Assembly: GCF_002006355.2 (NCBI RefSeq)
Contig: NZ_CP096980.1
Coordinates: 62,001-126,000 of the forward strand
Source of the DNA: Clostridium felsineum DSM 794
GTDB lineage: Bacteria; Bacillota; Clostridia; Clostridiales; Clostridiaceae
Direction of reading: 5' to 3'
DNA: 64,000 nt
Shown here: piece by piece, positions 56,014-64,000 of the stretch
Layout of the letters: the number at the start of each line of letters is the position of its first letter
Position numbering within the stretch: position 1 is the first letter of the stretch
Position numbers and translations under genes: made by a program
The notes under the pieces: model-generated
Told to the model about the DNA's origin: nothing
The model's database searches: none
Seen by the model: the letters and a program-made list of their open reading frames with translations, nothing else

Positions 56014-56865
56014 ATGAAAAAACTCTTTTCAGTTATAGCAGCGATAACAATAAGTGCATCGTTAGCTGGATGTGCAAGTAATAGTTCAAGTAGCAAGGCA
56101 GGTAGTAGTAAAAAGTTAGTTACTAAAGATAGCGGTTTAACAAAAATTATAGAAGATAAAACTAAAGCAATTAATGATGGCAAATTTGATGATTACATGA
56201 AAAACTATGATGATAAATCAGCAATATATAAAACTGTTAAAGATGATAAAAAAGATGATTTTTCAAAATATAAGGTAAAAACAACTATAGAAGATGTAAA
56301 AGTATTAAATAAAGGTTCTAAAACTGCACAAGTTCAAGTAGTAGAGAGTAATTCAAAAATAAAAGGACCAGGCTTTCTAGATAATAGAACTATGTATGTA
56401 GATTATCTAACAAATATAGATGGAACTTGGAAAATAACAAATGAAGATATAATGAGAGTAGAGTATAAAGAACCAGTTTATGATACATTATATAAGAATG
56501 TAAAAGAAGCCAATGATAAAAAGCTTGATGATTATATGGATACCATAGATCCTACAGATAATGATAATTACAATAAGACAAAGGATTCTATGCTTGATTC
56601 ATTTAATAAGTACAATATAGTATATACTCTTGAACAAGCAGATATAAAGAGTAAATCGGATAAAGATACAACAGTTGAATTTGTAGAAACAGCAATAGAT
56701 AAAAAGACTTCAGATTACAAGGACAATAGAACTACAGGTGTATATCATCTTAGGATTGTAAATGGTGCTTGGAAGATATTCAAAACTGAAATTAAGACTA
56801 CAGAATCTATTGATAAAAGCGGAAATACTATAAAAACATCAGGAAAAACATCAGGAAAGAAATAA
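56014..56865 (+). CDS. Lipoprotein with duplicated NTF2-like domain
   Basis: A 283-residue lipoprotein: MKKLFSVIAAITISASLAGC, lipobox LAGC, Ser-rich linker, then two homologous ~110-residue units. Unit 1 begins KAINDGKFDDYMKNYDD and contains GFLDNRTMYVDYLTNIDGTW; unit 2 begins EANDKKLDDYMDTIDP and contains DYKDNRTTGVYHLRIVNGAW. Both end in strand WKI. The helix-then-sheet pattern is that of NTF2/SnoaL-like folds. Monocistronic; function unknown. Confidence 0.78.
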   Translation: MKKLFSVIAAITISASLAGCASNSSSSKAGSSKKLVTKDSGLTKIIEDKTKAINDGKFDDYMKNYDDKSAIYKTVKDDKKDDFSKYKVKTTIEDVKVLNKGSKTAQVQVVESNSKIKGPGFLDNRTMYVDYLTNIDGTWKITNEDIMRVEYKEPVYDTLYKNVKEANDKKLDDYMDTIDPTDNDNYNKTKDSMLDSFNKYNIVYTLEQADIKSKSDKDTTVEFVETAIDKKTSDYKDNRTTGVYHLRIVNGAWKIFKTEIKTTESIDKSGNTIKTSGKTSGKK

Positions 56866-56875
56866 GTAAGGAAGT

Positions 56876-56901
56876 CCCTCTTGCAATTATACGCAAGAGG
56901 G
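56876..56901 (+). terminator. Hairpin after the lipoprotein gene
   Basis: CCCTCTTGC, loop AATTATAC, GCAAGAGGG (9 pairs) followed by TTTGCTTATT; a modest terminator. Confidence 0.65.
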
Positions 56902-57065
56902 TTTGCTTATTAGGCGACCTTTTAATAAAATATAATATAATAATGTTGTTTTAAGTAAGATTAGTTTAGAATATATAATTTTAATAAATATCAATTATTG
57001 TTTAAATTATATTGCATAAATAGGAAAAGATAACTAAAATATAGTTAAGATAGGGGGGAGTATAT

Positions 57066-57383
57066 ATGAAAAAAGAGGATTTTAAAATAATGTCTGATAT
57101 AAAAACCATAGAAAGTTTGAAAGCAGATTTGTTATGCGTTGTTGGTGAATTTTTTAAAATTTTAACAAAGGGTACAAATGCAGCTCAAGATGCAATACTA
57201 AATTGTATCTCAAGTGCAATAATATTATTATATATACTTGGTGGAAGGTTAGGGTATTCTCATGTAGAAATAGATGAAACAATGAAGAAAAAATTGAAGC
57301 TAGGTATAGTTGAAGAGGATGATATAGAAAAGGACGGAAAAGATCTTACAAAGTTATACAGACATTTAAAAGATAGAATTTGA
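57066..57383 (+). CDS. MazG-like protein
   Basis: A 105-residue helical protein resembling the MazG-like family: ESLKADLLCVVGEFFKILTK, then NCISSAIILLYILGGRLGYS, and a C-terminal MKKKLKLGIVEEDDIEKDGKD. The usual MazG metal-binding ExxE motif is weak here, so nucleotide hydrolysis is unproven. GGGGGAG precedes the ATG. It lies six bases or so before the DUF2232 gene. Confidence 0.75.
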   Translation: MKKEDFKIMSDIKTIESLKADLLCVVGEFFKILTKGTNAAQDAILNCISSAIILLYILGGRLGYSHVEIDETMKKKLKLGIVEEDDIEKDGKDLTKLYRHLKDRI

Positions 57384-57404
57384 TAGTATGTGGAGGAAAT
57401 ATTA

Positions 57405-58406
57405 GTGCAAAAGTATAATATAAAGGCTATAGGTGAAGTAATAGTAATGACTGTTAGTTTATTCGCTTTGGTGATGCTAGGAGTATATGGATATGGCTTA
57501 ATTCAATTCTTAATGTTTCTTGTACCACTGCCAGCGGTAATAATATACTTAAAATACGGAATTAAGTATTCAGTGATAGGAATATTAATAGGGACATTAT
57601 TAAGCTTCATTTTTATAGATCCGAGAGTAGCAGGATTAATTGTTATAATGTTTTTAATACCGACAATTGCATTTATGATTACACGTAAAAAAGAAATGAA
57701 TTTTATAAGTACCTTCATTATAATGACTATAGCATATGTAGCAGCGACAATATTTGAATATACAGTGATATTAAAGATAGTAAGTAATACTAATTTTATC
57801 AGTATAATTGACACAATAGTAAATTCTTCAAAAGCTAGCATTGACAATGTTAGAAAAATGTATTTGGATGCTGGTATGAATAAAGATCAAGTAGATAATA
57901 CTTTGAATGTTTTAAGGGAAAGCTTTACAAAGAGGAATATACTTATAGTTGTCCCAGGAATTCTTTCAATAATATCAATAATTTCATCATATCTAACTTG
58001 TTTTGTTTCAGAAAGGATGTTTAAAAGATTAAAGATAAAAACAAATTATGAAGTAAAGGTTTATAATATATATATCAATAATTTATTTTTAGCATTTTCA
58101 ATAATTCTTGGATGTATAGGATTATTACTTTCAAATAGAAATATAATTTTAGGAGACTACATATATGAAACTGTAGTAATGGTGGTAGGTTTTTGGTTGA
58201 TTGTAACTGCATTTTCATTAATAGTTCATTACTTAAAATACAAGCAAAAGTTTAAAAATTGGCTAATTGTATTAATTGTAATATTTGCACTCTTTTTAGT
58301 TCAACTTTTAAATTATTTATATGTTGCAGCAGCATTTATTGATTCATTTGTTGATTTTAGAAAAATTGGATTTAAAAAAAGTAATAAAAAACAGGGTGAA
58401 GAATAA
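57405..58406 (+). CDS. DUF2232/YybS-type membrane protein
   Basis: A 333-residue membrane protein with about eight helices, of the DUF2232 (YybS) family, found before gdpP-rplI in many Firmicutes. Start: GTG 57405 with GGAGG 8 bases upstream; an earlier GTG forms part of that site. The function is not known; S-component-like transport has been suggested for the fold. Its stop overlaps the gdpP start (TAATG), so the two are translationally coupled. Confidence 0.85.
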   Translation: MQKYNIKAIGEVIVMTVSLFALVMLGVYGYGLIQFLMFLVPLPAVIIYLKYGIKYSVIGILIGTLLSFIFIDPRVAGLIVIMFLIPTIAFMITRKKEMNFISTFIIMTIAYVAATIFEYTVILKIVSNTNFISIIDTIVNSSKASIDNVRKMYLDAGMNKDQVDNTLNVLRESFTKRNILIVVPGILSIISIISSYLTCFVSERMFKRLKIKTNYEVKVYNIYINNLFLAFSIILGCIGLLLSNRNIILGDYIYETVVMVVGFWLIVTAFSLIVHYLKYKQKFKNWLIVLIVIFALFLVQLLNYLYVAAAFIDSFVDFRKIGFKKSNKKQGEE

Positions 58407-60391
58407 TGAAAAAAAAATATAAGGGTTTTTATAATCAAAATTCATCATATATTTTTATTAGCTTAGTTTTAATAGTATTAATGCTTGCGTATGGGCATTA
58501 CAAGGAAGGTATAGTTGCAGCAATAATTTTGTTATTTTTTATTTTATATGATGTTGAAAAGGTTAGGCTAAAAAAAGATGAATGGAAAAACTTTATAGAA
58601 GACTTTTCATCAAGCTCAGATATAGCGGCAAGAAATATCCTTATAAACTTACCATTTCCAGTTATAATAGCAAGTGAAAAAGGTAATATTTTATGGTACA
58701 ATCAAAGTATTTCTAATGTATTTAACGATGATATATTAGGAAATAATTTGGAATCATTAGTACAAGATAAAAATTTAAGTAATCTTTTAGAAAAGAACAG
58801 TAAACCCTGCAAAAATTTTAAAATAAAAGAAAAGTATTATGATATATACAGTAGTACAATGAAAATTTTTGAGAAAAATAAAGAAATATTTTTAATATAC
58901 TTTTATGATGTAACGGATAAGCATGAATTTGAAGAGGAAGTATCAAATTGTAAGACTTCCGTACTATTAATAGAAGTAGATAATCTTGATGAGGTTATAA
59001 AAAGTACGCCGGAAGATAAGAAACCGTTACTTAAAGCACAAATTGAAACAGCTATAAATACTTATGCTAAAAATATAAGTGCTATGTTTAAAAAGTATTC
59101 TACAGGTAAATATGTTCTTGTACTTCAAAATAAAAGGCTTAAATTGGAAGCACAAAAGAAATTTGAAATATTAGACCAAATAAGAGAAATAGATATGGGA
59201 AACAGTTTAGCGGTTACATTAAGTATAGGTATTGGTAAATCAGGTAAAACACCTATTGAAAATTATAATTATGCTGTTTTGGCTAAAGAATTAGCACTTG
59301 GTCGTGGTGGAGATCAAGTTGTAATAAAAGACGGTGAGCAGTTACTGTTTTATGGTGGCAATACGAAAGAGGTTGAAAAGAGAACCAAGGTTAGAGCAAG
59401 AGTAATAGGTCAATCGTTAATGGAATTAGTGAAGGAAAGTAGCAATGTTTTTATAATGGGACATATAAATCCTGATATAGATTGTATAGGTGGTGCAATA
59501 GGATTATATAGTGTATTAAGTAGTAAGGTAGAGGGTAAAGTACACATAGTTCTTGATGAAGCTAATTCAAGTGTTAAGGGCATTGTAGATAGGCTTGTAG
59601 AAAATTATGATGAATACAAGGATGTTTTCGTAAAAAGTAGCGATTGCTTTGAGCTTATTGATACTAGTTCCTTATTAATTTTAGATGATGTTAATAGTAG
59701 AAATTATGTATTAAATGAAAAGATTTTAGAGGAAATTAATAAAATTGTTGTTATCGATCACCATAGGCGTGCTGTAAATTATATAAAAGACACTATTTTA
59801 AGTTATATTGAGTCATATGCATCGTCTACTTCTGAATTGGTTACAGAAATGATACAATATATGAATGAAAATCATAAATTGAAACCTATTGAGGCTGAAG
59901 CCTTGCTTGCAGGTATTGTAGTTGATACAAAGCATTTCTCATTTAAAACAGGGGTAAGAACCTTTGAAGCAGCGGCTTTTTTAAGAAAAAATGGAGCAGA
60001 TACAATAGAAATAAAAAAGCTTTTTTCAAATGATTTGGAAAATTATATAAAGAAATCTGAAATAATTAAATCAGCTAGAATTGTTCATGATAATATTGCT
60101 ATTGCTGTATGTCCCAAAGAAATAGATAGTAATATTATGGCGGCACAAGCTGCTGATGAACTTTTAAATATAACCGGAATGAAAGCATCATTTGTTCTTG
60201 TTAAGATAAAAAATAATATACTTATAAGCGGAAGATCCTTTGGAGATATAAATGTACAAATAGTACTTGAAGCTCTTGGTGGTGGGGGACATATTACTAT
60301 GGCAGGAGCTAAGATAAAGGCTTCTTCTGTAGATGATGTTTTAAACAATCTGGTTAATGCGATAGACAAATATTTAGAGGAAGGTGAATAA
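58406..60391 (+). CDS. gdpP: Cyclic-di-AMP phosphodiesterase GdpP
   Basis: Hydrolyses c-di-AMP, which controls potassium and osmotic balance. 661 residues: two N-terminal helices (about 10-50), a degenerate PAS domain, a degenerate GGDEF domain around 175-305 (VLLIEVDNLDEVIKST; no GGDEF motif), DHH domain with GHINPDIDCIGGAIGLYSV and VVIDHHRRAV, and DHHA1 with GGGGHITMAGAKI. It is the standard membrane-bound form. Coupled to DUF2232; rplI follows 4 bases later. Confidence 0.95.
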   Translation: MKKKYKGFYNQNSSYIFISLVLIVLMLAYGHYKEGIVAAIILLFFILYDVEKVRLKKDEWKNFIEDFSSSSDIAARNILINLPFPVIIASEKGNILWYNQSISNVFNDDILGNNLESLVQDKNLSNLLEKNSKPCKNFKIKEKYYDIYSSTMKIFEKNKEIFLIYFYDVTDKHEFEEEVSNCKTSVLLIEVDNLDEVIKSTPEDKKPLLKAQIETAINTYAKNISAMFKKYSTGKYVLVLQNKRLKLEAQKKFEILDQIREIDMGNSLAVTLSIGIGKSGKTPIENYNYAVLAKELALGRGGDQVVIKDGEQLLFYGGNTKEVEKRTKVRARVIGQSLMELVKESSNVFIMGHINPDIDCIGGAIGLYSVLSSKVEGKVHIVLDEANSSVKGIVDRLVENYDEYKDVFVKSSDCFELIDTSSLLILDDVNSRNYVLNEKILEEINKIVVIDHHRRAVNYIKDTILSYIESYASSTSELVTEMIQYMNENHKLKPIEAEALLAGIVVDTKHFSFKTGVRTFEAAAFLRKNGADTIEIKKLFSNDLENYIKKSEIIKSARIVHDNIAIAVCPKEIDSNIMAAQAADELLNITGMKASFVLVKIKNNILISGRSFGDINVQIVLEALGGGGHITMAGAKIKASSVDDVLNNLVNAIDKYLEEGE

Positions 60392-60394
60392 ATA

Positions 60395-60838
60395 ATGAAG
60401 GTAATATTATTAAAGGATATAAAAAGCATAGGAAAAAAAGGTGAGGTTATAAACGTATCAGATGGATATGCAAGAAATTTTTTATTTCCTAAGAAATTAG
60501 CAGAAGAAGCAAACAATGCTAATATGAGAGTTTTAAATTTGAAAAAGGAAGCAGAAAGAAAGCAAAAGCTTGAAGAAACAGAGGCAGCACAAAAGCTTGC
60601 AAGTGAACTTAAAGGAAAAGAATTAAAGTTAACTGCAAAAGCAGGAGAAAACGGCAGATTATTTGGAGCAATAACAAGTAAGGATATAGCAGCCGAAATA
60701 AAAAAACAATTTAAAGTAGATATAGATAAGAAAAAAGTGAATACAGAAACTATAAGACAATTAGGAAATTATGAAGTTGAATTGAAGTTATATCCTGAAA
60801 TTTCAACAAAAATAAAAGTATTGATTTTAGAAGGTTAG
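60395..60838 (+). CDS. rplI: 50S ribosomal protein L9
   Basis: A 147-residue L9: MKVILLKDIKSIGKKGEVIN, then VSDGYARNFLFPKKLAEEAN, long connecting helix (LKKEAERKQKLEETEAAQ), and C-terminal NGRLFGAITSKDIA. AGGAAGG is upstream of the ATG. Between gdpP and lonC. Confidence 0.96.
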   Translation: MKVILLKDIKSIGKKGEVINVSDGYARNFLFPKKLAEEANNANMRVLNLKKEAERKQKLEETEAAQKLASELKGKELKLTAKAGENGRLFGAITSKDIAAEIKKQFKVDIDKKKVNTETIRQLGNYEVELKLYPEISTKIKVLILEG

Positions 60839-60854
60839 TGAGAGGGGTTAACAG

Positions 60855-62759
60855 GTGAAATTACAGAGTGATTCAGAACAGATAAGAAAAGAAGATAGAA
60901 AGACTATCCCTTTAGATGTTCAAATAGATGCATTATATGATACTATAAAGAATATTTTAGACGACAAAACAATTAGATCAAGAATCATTAAGTATAAGCT
61001 TAATAAATATTTATCTAGCAAAGATTTGGCAAAAAAAATATATGCAGTAAATAAAATTATAAGTGAAGGAAAGGGAATAGATGTTATTCCTTCAAATGAA
61101 AATGAAACTTATGAGGCAGTAGAGGATACTACTAATTGGATTGTTGAGAGCGTAGCTAAGAGATATGTTCAAAATGAAATTGAAAGTGATGTAGAGGATG
61201 CATTAGTTAAAAGACAAAATAAATATTTGGATGAAGTAAGACTTGGGATAATAAGAAAGAAGAAAGGTCCAGAAAATAAAAGTACTCTAAAGAAGTTTGA
61301 TAAGCTAAAGAAACTTGAAAAAATCAAATTATCAAAGAGTATACAGAGTTTATTAAGACCACAGGCCTTTTCAGAGATAGTTGGACAAGAAAGAGCAATA
61401 AAAGCACTTGTGTCAAAATTAGCATCACCATATCCACAGCATATAATACTTTATGGTCCTCCAGGAGTAGGAAAAACTACAGCTGCTAGAATAGCACTAG
61501 AGGAAGTAAAGAAACTTAAGTATACTCCATTTAAAAAGGATGCAAACTTTGTTGAAGTGGATGGTGCGACTTTAAGATGGGATCCTAGAGAAATAACGAA
61601 TCCTCTTTTGGGTTCAGTACATGATCCTATTTATCAAGGAAGTAAGAGAGATCTTGCAGAAACAGGAGTACCAGAACCTAAAAGTGGTCTTGTAACGGAT
61701 GCACATGGAGGAGTTCTATTTATAGATGAAATAGGAGAACTTGATGTTATGCTTCAAAACAAGATGCTAAAGGTTCTTGAAGATAAAAAAGTAGAATTTT
61801 CATCGTCTTATTACGATCCAGATGATGAAAACGTACCTAAATATATTAAATACTTTTTTGAAAAGGGAGCTCCAGCAGATTTTGTTTTAATTGGAGCTAC
61901 AACTAAGGAGCCATCTGAAATTAATTCAGCACTTAGATCAAGATGTACAGAAGTTTATTTTGAGCCGTTATCATCTTCAGATATTATGGATATAATTGAT
62001 AATGCGGCAGAAAAACTTAACGTTACCCTTGAAGCTGGTGTCAAGGAATTAATAAGTCAGTATACTATACAAGGTAGAAGAGCTATAAATATATTAGCAG
62101 ATGTTTATGGTTATGTACTTTATAGTCAAGAGCTAGAACCAAAAGATAAGATAGAAATTAAAGTTAAAGATGTTGAGACTATAATTGGGATAAGCAGATT
62201 AACACCATATGAAAAAAATAGCTTTGATACAGAGTACGAGGTTGGGCATGTTTTTGGACTTGGAGTTAGTGGCTTTATGGGTTCAACTATAGAAATAGAA
62301 GCAGCTGCCTTTGAAGCGAAAGAGAAGGGCAAAGGAACTATAAGGTTTAATGAAACTGCTGGAAGTATGGCAAAGGATTCTGTGTTTAATGCGGCATCAG
62401 TTATAAGAAGATTAACCGATAAAGATATTAAGGATTATGATATACATGTAAATATAGTTGGTGGAGGAAAGATAGATGGTCCTTCAGCTGGAAGTGCTAT
62501 AACTATATGTATACTCAGCGCTATTTTAAATAAAGAAGTTAGACAGGATGTTGCTATGACAGGTGAAATTTCTTTAAGAGGAAAGGTAAAACCTGTAGGC
62601 GGTGTATTTGAAAAGATATATGGAGCAAGAAGAAGAGGAATAAAATTAGTAACAGTTCCTGAGGATAATGCTAAAGATGTTCCAGAAGGTCTTAAGGATA
62701 TAGAAGTTAAAAGTGTAAAGACAATAGATGAACTTATGAATATAGTTTTTAAGAAGTAG
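60855..62759 (+). CDS. lonC: Lon-family ATP-dependent protease, LonC type
   Basis: A 634-residue Lon-related protease of the type found in endospore formers (LonC), without a classical Lon N-domain. Residues about 1-165 are a charged helical region. AAA+: Walker A LYGPPGVGKTTAAR, Walker B GGVLFIDEIGELD, sensor region RSRCTEVYFEPL. Protease domain at the C-terminus: GGGKIDGPSAGSAI (Ser nucleophile) and GKVKPVGGVFEKI (Lys). Starts at GTG 60855 with AGGGG upstream. Between rplI and dnaB. The LonC assignment over LonB is from remembered family context. Confidence 0.87.
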   Translation: MKLQSDSEQIRKEDRKTIPLDVQIDALYDTIKNILDDKTIRSRIIKYKLNKYLSSKDLAKKIYAVNKIISEGKGIDVIPSNENETYEAVEDTTNWIVESVAKRYVQNEIESDVEDALVKRQNKYLDEVRLGIIRKKKGPENKSTLKKFDKLKKLEKIKLSKSIQSLLRPQAFSEIVGQERAIKALVSKLASPYPQHIILYGPPGVGKTTAARIALEEVKKLKYTPFKKDANFVEVDGATLRWDPREITNPLLGSVHDPIYQGSKRDLAETGVPEPKSGLVTDAHGGVLFIDEIGELDVMLQNKMLKVLEDKKVEFSSSYYDPDDENVPKYIKYFFEKGAPADFVLIGATTKEPSEINSALRSRCTEVYFEPLSSSDIMDIIDNAAEKLNVTLEAGVKELISQYTIQGRRAINILADVYGYVLYSQELEPKDKIEIKVKDVETIIGISRLTPYEKNSFDTEYEVGHVFGLGVSGFMGSTIEIEAAAFEAKEKGKGTIRFNETAGSMAKDSVFNAASVIRRLTDKDIKDYDIHVNIVGGGKIDGPSAGSAITICILSAILNKEVRQDVAMTGEISLRGKVKPVGGVFEKIYGARRRGIKLVTVPEDNAKDVPEGLKDIEVKSVKTIDELMNIVFKK

Positions 62760-62773
62760 GAGGAATGTAAAAA

Positions 62774-64000
62774 ATGGAGGCACCTCTTAGGGTTATGCCG
62801 CAAAATTTAGAGGCAGAACAGAGTGTATTAGGTTCCATGATAAGCGATAAAAATTGTATAGCACAGGCTGCTGAAACCTTAAGAGGAGAAGATTTTTATC
62901 GTGAAAATCATCAAATCATTTTTAAAGCAATGTTGGAACTTTTTCAAAAGGATATACCGGTAGATTTGATAACTCTTCTAGAGCATTTAAAGTCTACTGA
63001 TAAACTTGAAGCATCAGGTGGAATAACATATGTAACACAAATTAGAGATTCTATCGCATCGACTGCAAATATTCAATCCTATATAAAAATAGTTAGGGAT
63101 AAAGCAATACTAAGAAGGCTTATAAAATCTTCAACAGATATAATAGAAGATAGTTATTCTAAACAAAATGATGTAGAAAAGGTATTAGATAGTGCAGAAA
63201 AAAGAATATTTGATATAGCAGAAAATAAAGTTACAAGTGATTTTGAAGCTATGAACGTGGTACTTGAGCGAGGCTTTGAACAAATAGAAAGACTTTATAA
63301 TAATAAAGGGGAAATAACAGGTATTCCATCTGGTTTTCCTGAGCTTGATGATAAAACCTCTGGCTTTCAAAAGGGGGATATGGTTCTTATTGCAGCAAGA
63401 CCATCAATGGGAAAAACTACATTTGCACTTAATATAGCAGAATATGCGGCGTTAAGGGCTGGAAAAAGTGTAGTAGTATTCTCTCTGGAAATGTCAAAGG
63501 AACAGCTTGCATACAAATTACTTTGTTCAGAAGCAAATGTGGATATGTTAAAGCTGAGAACAGGAAATCTTGAAGATGAAGACTGGGATAATATAGCTAG
63601 GGCATCAGGACCACTGGCAGATGCTAAGATTTTTATTGATGATACAGCAGGTGTTAGTGTAATGGAAATGAGATCTAAGTGCAGGAGATTAAAAATAGAG
63701 CATGGTATAGATCTTATAGTTATTGACTACTTGCAACTTATGTCAGGAAGCGGAGAGAGCAGACAACAAGAAGTATCAGAAATATCAAGATCCATAAAAG
63801 CACTTGCAAAGGAAATAGAGTGTCCAGTTATTGCTCTTTCACAGTTATCACGTGCGCCAGAGCAGAGAAATGATCACAGACCTATGCTTTCAGATTTAAG
63901 AGAATCTGGTTCTATCGAGCAGGATGCTGACCTTGTTATGTTTCTTTATAGAGATGAATATTACAATAAAGAAACAGAGCAAAAGAATGTTGCTGAATGT
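62774..64000 (+). CDS. dnaB: Replicative DNA helicase DnaB, truncated by window edge
   Basis: Hexameric replicative helicase. The visible 409 codons start at ATG 62774 (GGAGG upstream): N-terminal helical domain MPQNLEAEQSVLGSMISDKN, then the RecA-like ATPase with GIPSGFPELDDKTSGFQKGD, Walker A AARPSMGKTTFALNIA, Walker B LIVIDYLQLMSG and SDLRESGSIEQDADLVMFLY. Typical DnaB is about 440 residues, so some 30 C-terminal residues lie beyond base 64000. No intein is evident in the visible part. Follows lonC by 14 bases. Confidence 0.97.
   Translation, partial: MEAPLRVMPQNLEAEQSVLGSMISDKNCIAQAAETLRGEDFYRENHQIIFKAMLELFQKDIPVDLITLLEHLKSTDKLEASGGITYVTQIRDSIASTANIQSYIKIVRDKAILRRLIKSSTDIIEDSYSKQNDVEKVLDSAEKRIFDIAENKVTSDFEAMNVVLERGFEQIERLYNNKGEITGIPSGFPELDDKTSGFQKGDMVLIAARPSMGKTTFALNIAEYAALRAGKSVVVFSLEMSKEQLAYKLLCSEANVDMLKLRTGNLEDEDWDNIARASGPLADAKIFIDDTAGVSVMEMRSKCRRLKIEHGIDLIVIDYLQLMSGSGESRQQEVSEISRSIKALAKEIECPVIALSQLSRAPEQRNDHRPMLSDLRESGSIEQDADLVMFLYRDEYYNKETEQKNVAEC

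Overview
The window is a low-GC, Gram-positive, endospore-forming anaerobe and almost certainly a solventogenic Clostridium close to C. acetobutylicum (C. felsineum/C. acetobutylicum group). The grounds are a complete monomeric [FeFe]-hydrogenase beside pyrE/dcd, sporulation genes (yyaC, a LonC-type protease), strong Shine-Dalgarno sites and codon use. The species name is inferred from remembered gene order and HydA resemblance, not from a search. The window holds the chromosomal replication origin.

Right of the origin (43.3-64.0 kb) genes run mostly on + in the classical origin order: rpmH-rnpA-yidD-yidC-jag, mnmE-mnmG-rsmG, noc-parA-parB with two parS sites, DUF4446, yyaC (minus), mscS-DUF951, rpsF-ssb-rpsR, a lipoprotein, a MazG-like gene, DUF2232-gdpP-rplI-lonC-dnaB (dnaB is cut by the window edge). 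Left of the origin (42.8-33.9 kb) dnaA-dnaN-yaaA-recF-remB-gyrB-gyrA run on minus. They are followed by an rRNA operon, 16S-23S-5S-tRNA-Met-tRNA-Ala (33.6-28.6 kb), and then an HD-domain gene, niaR and a UPF0182 membrane protein.

From 24.6 to 17.0 kb, on minus, lie an L,D-transpeptidase-like protein that has lost its catalytic residues, a GlpA-like flavoenzyme with a truncated DUF1667 partner, and a serine regulon. The regulon has a T-box leader with its own consensus promoter, then a class V aminotransferase (serC role), serA, a DUF1015 protein and a second seryl-tRNA synthetase. A quinone-reductase-like gene follows. A complete IS1182-type element (14.45-16.32 kb) separates it from a divergent tetR/MFS efflux pair with two matching palindromic operators.

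From 10.8 kb to the left edge lie the first serS, asd with a divergent LysR gene, three tRNA genes (Arg-ACG, Ser-GCT, Ser-TGA), a lipoprotein, a dcd-hydrolase-pyrE pyrimidine operon, hydA, and a tandem pair of secreted permuted NlpC/P60-like proteins overlapping a partial lipoprotein gene.

No CRISPR array, prophage or large accessory island is visible. The most unusual items are the catalytically dead L,D-transpeptidase, the DUF1015 gene as candidate for the missing step of a serine operon, two genes (serS1, mnmE) whose ribosome-binding site is separated from the start codon by a perfect hairpin, a parS site that doubles as a terminator, and the fully legible TetR operator/promoter arrangement.
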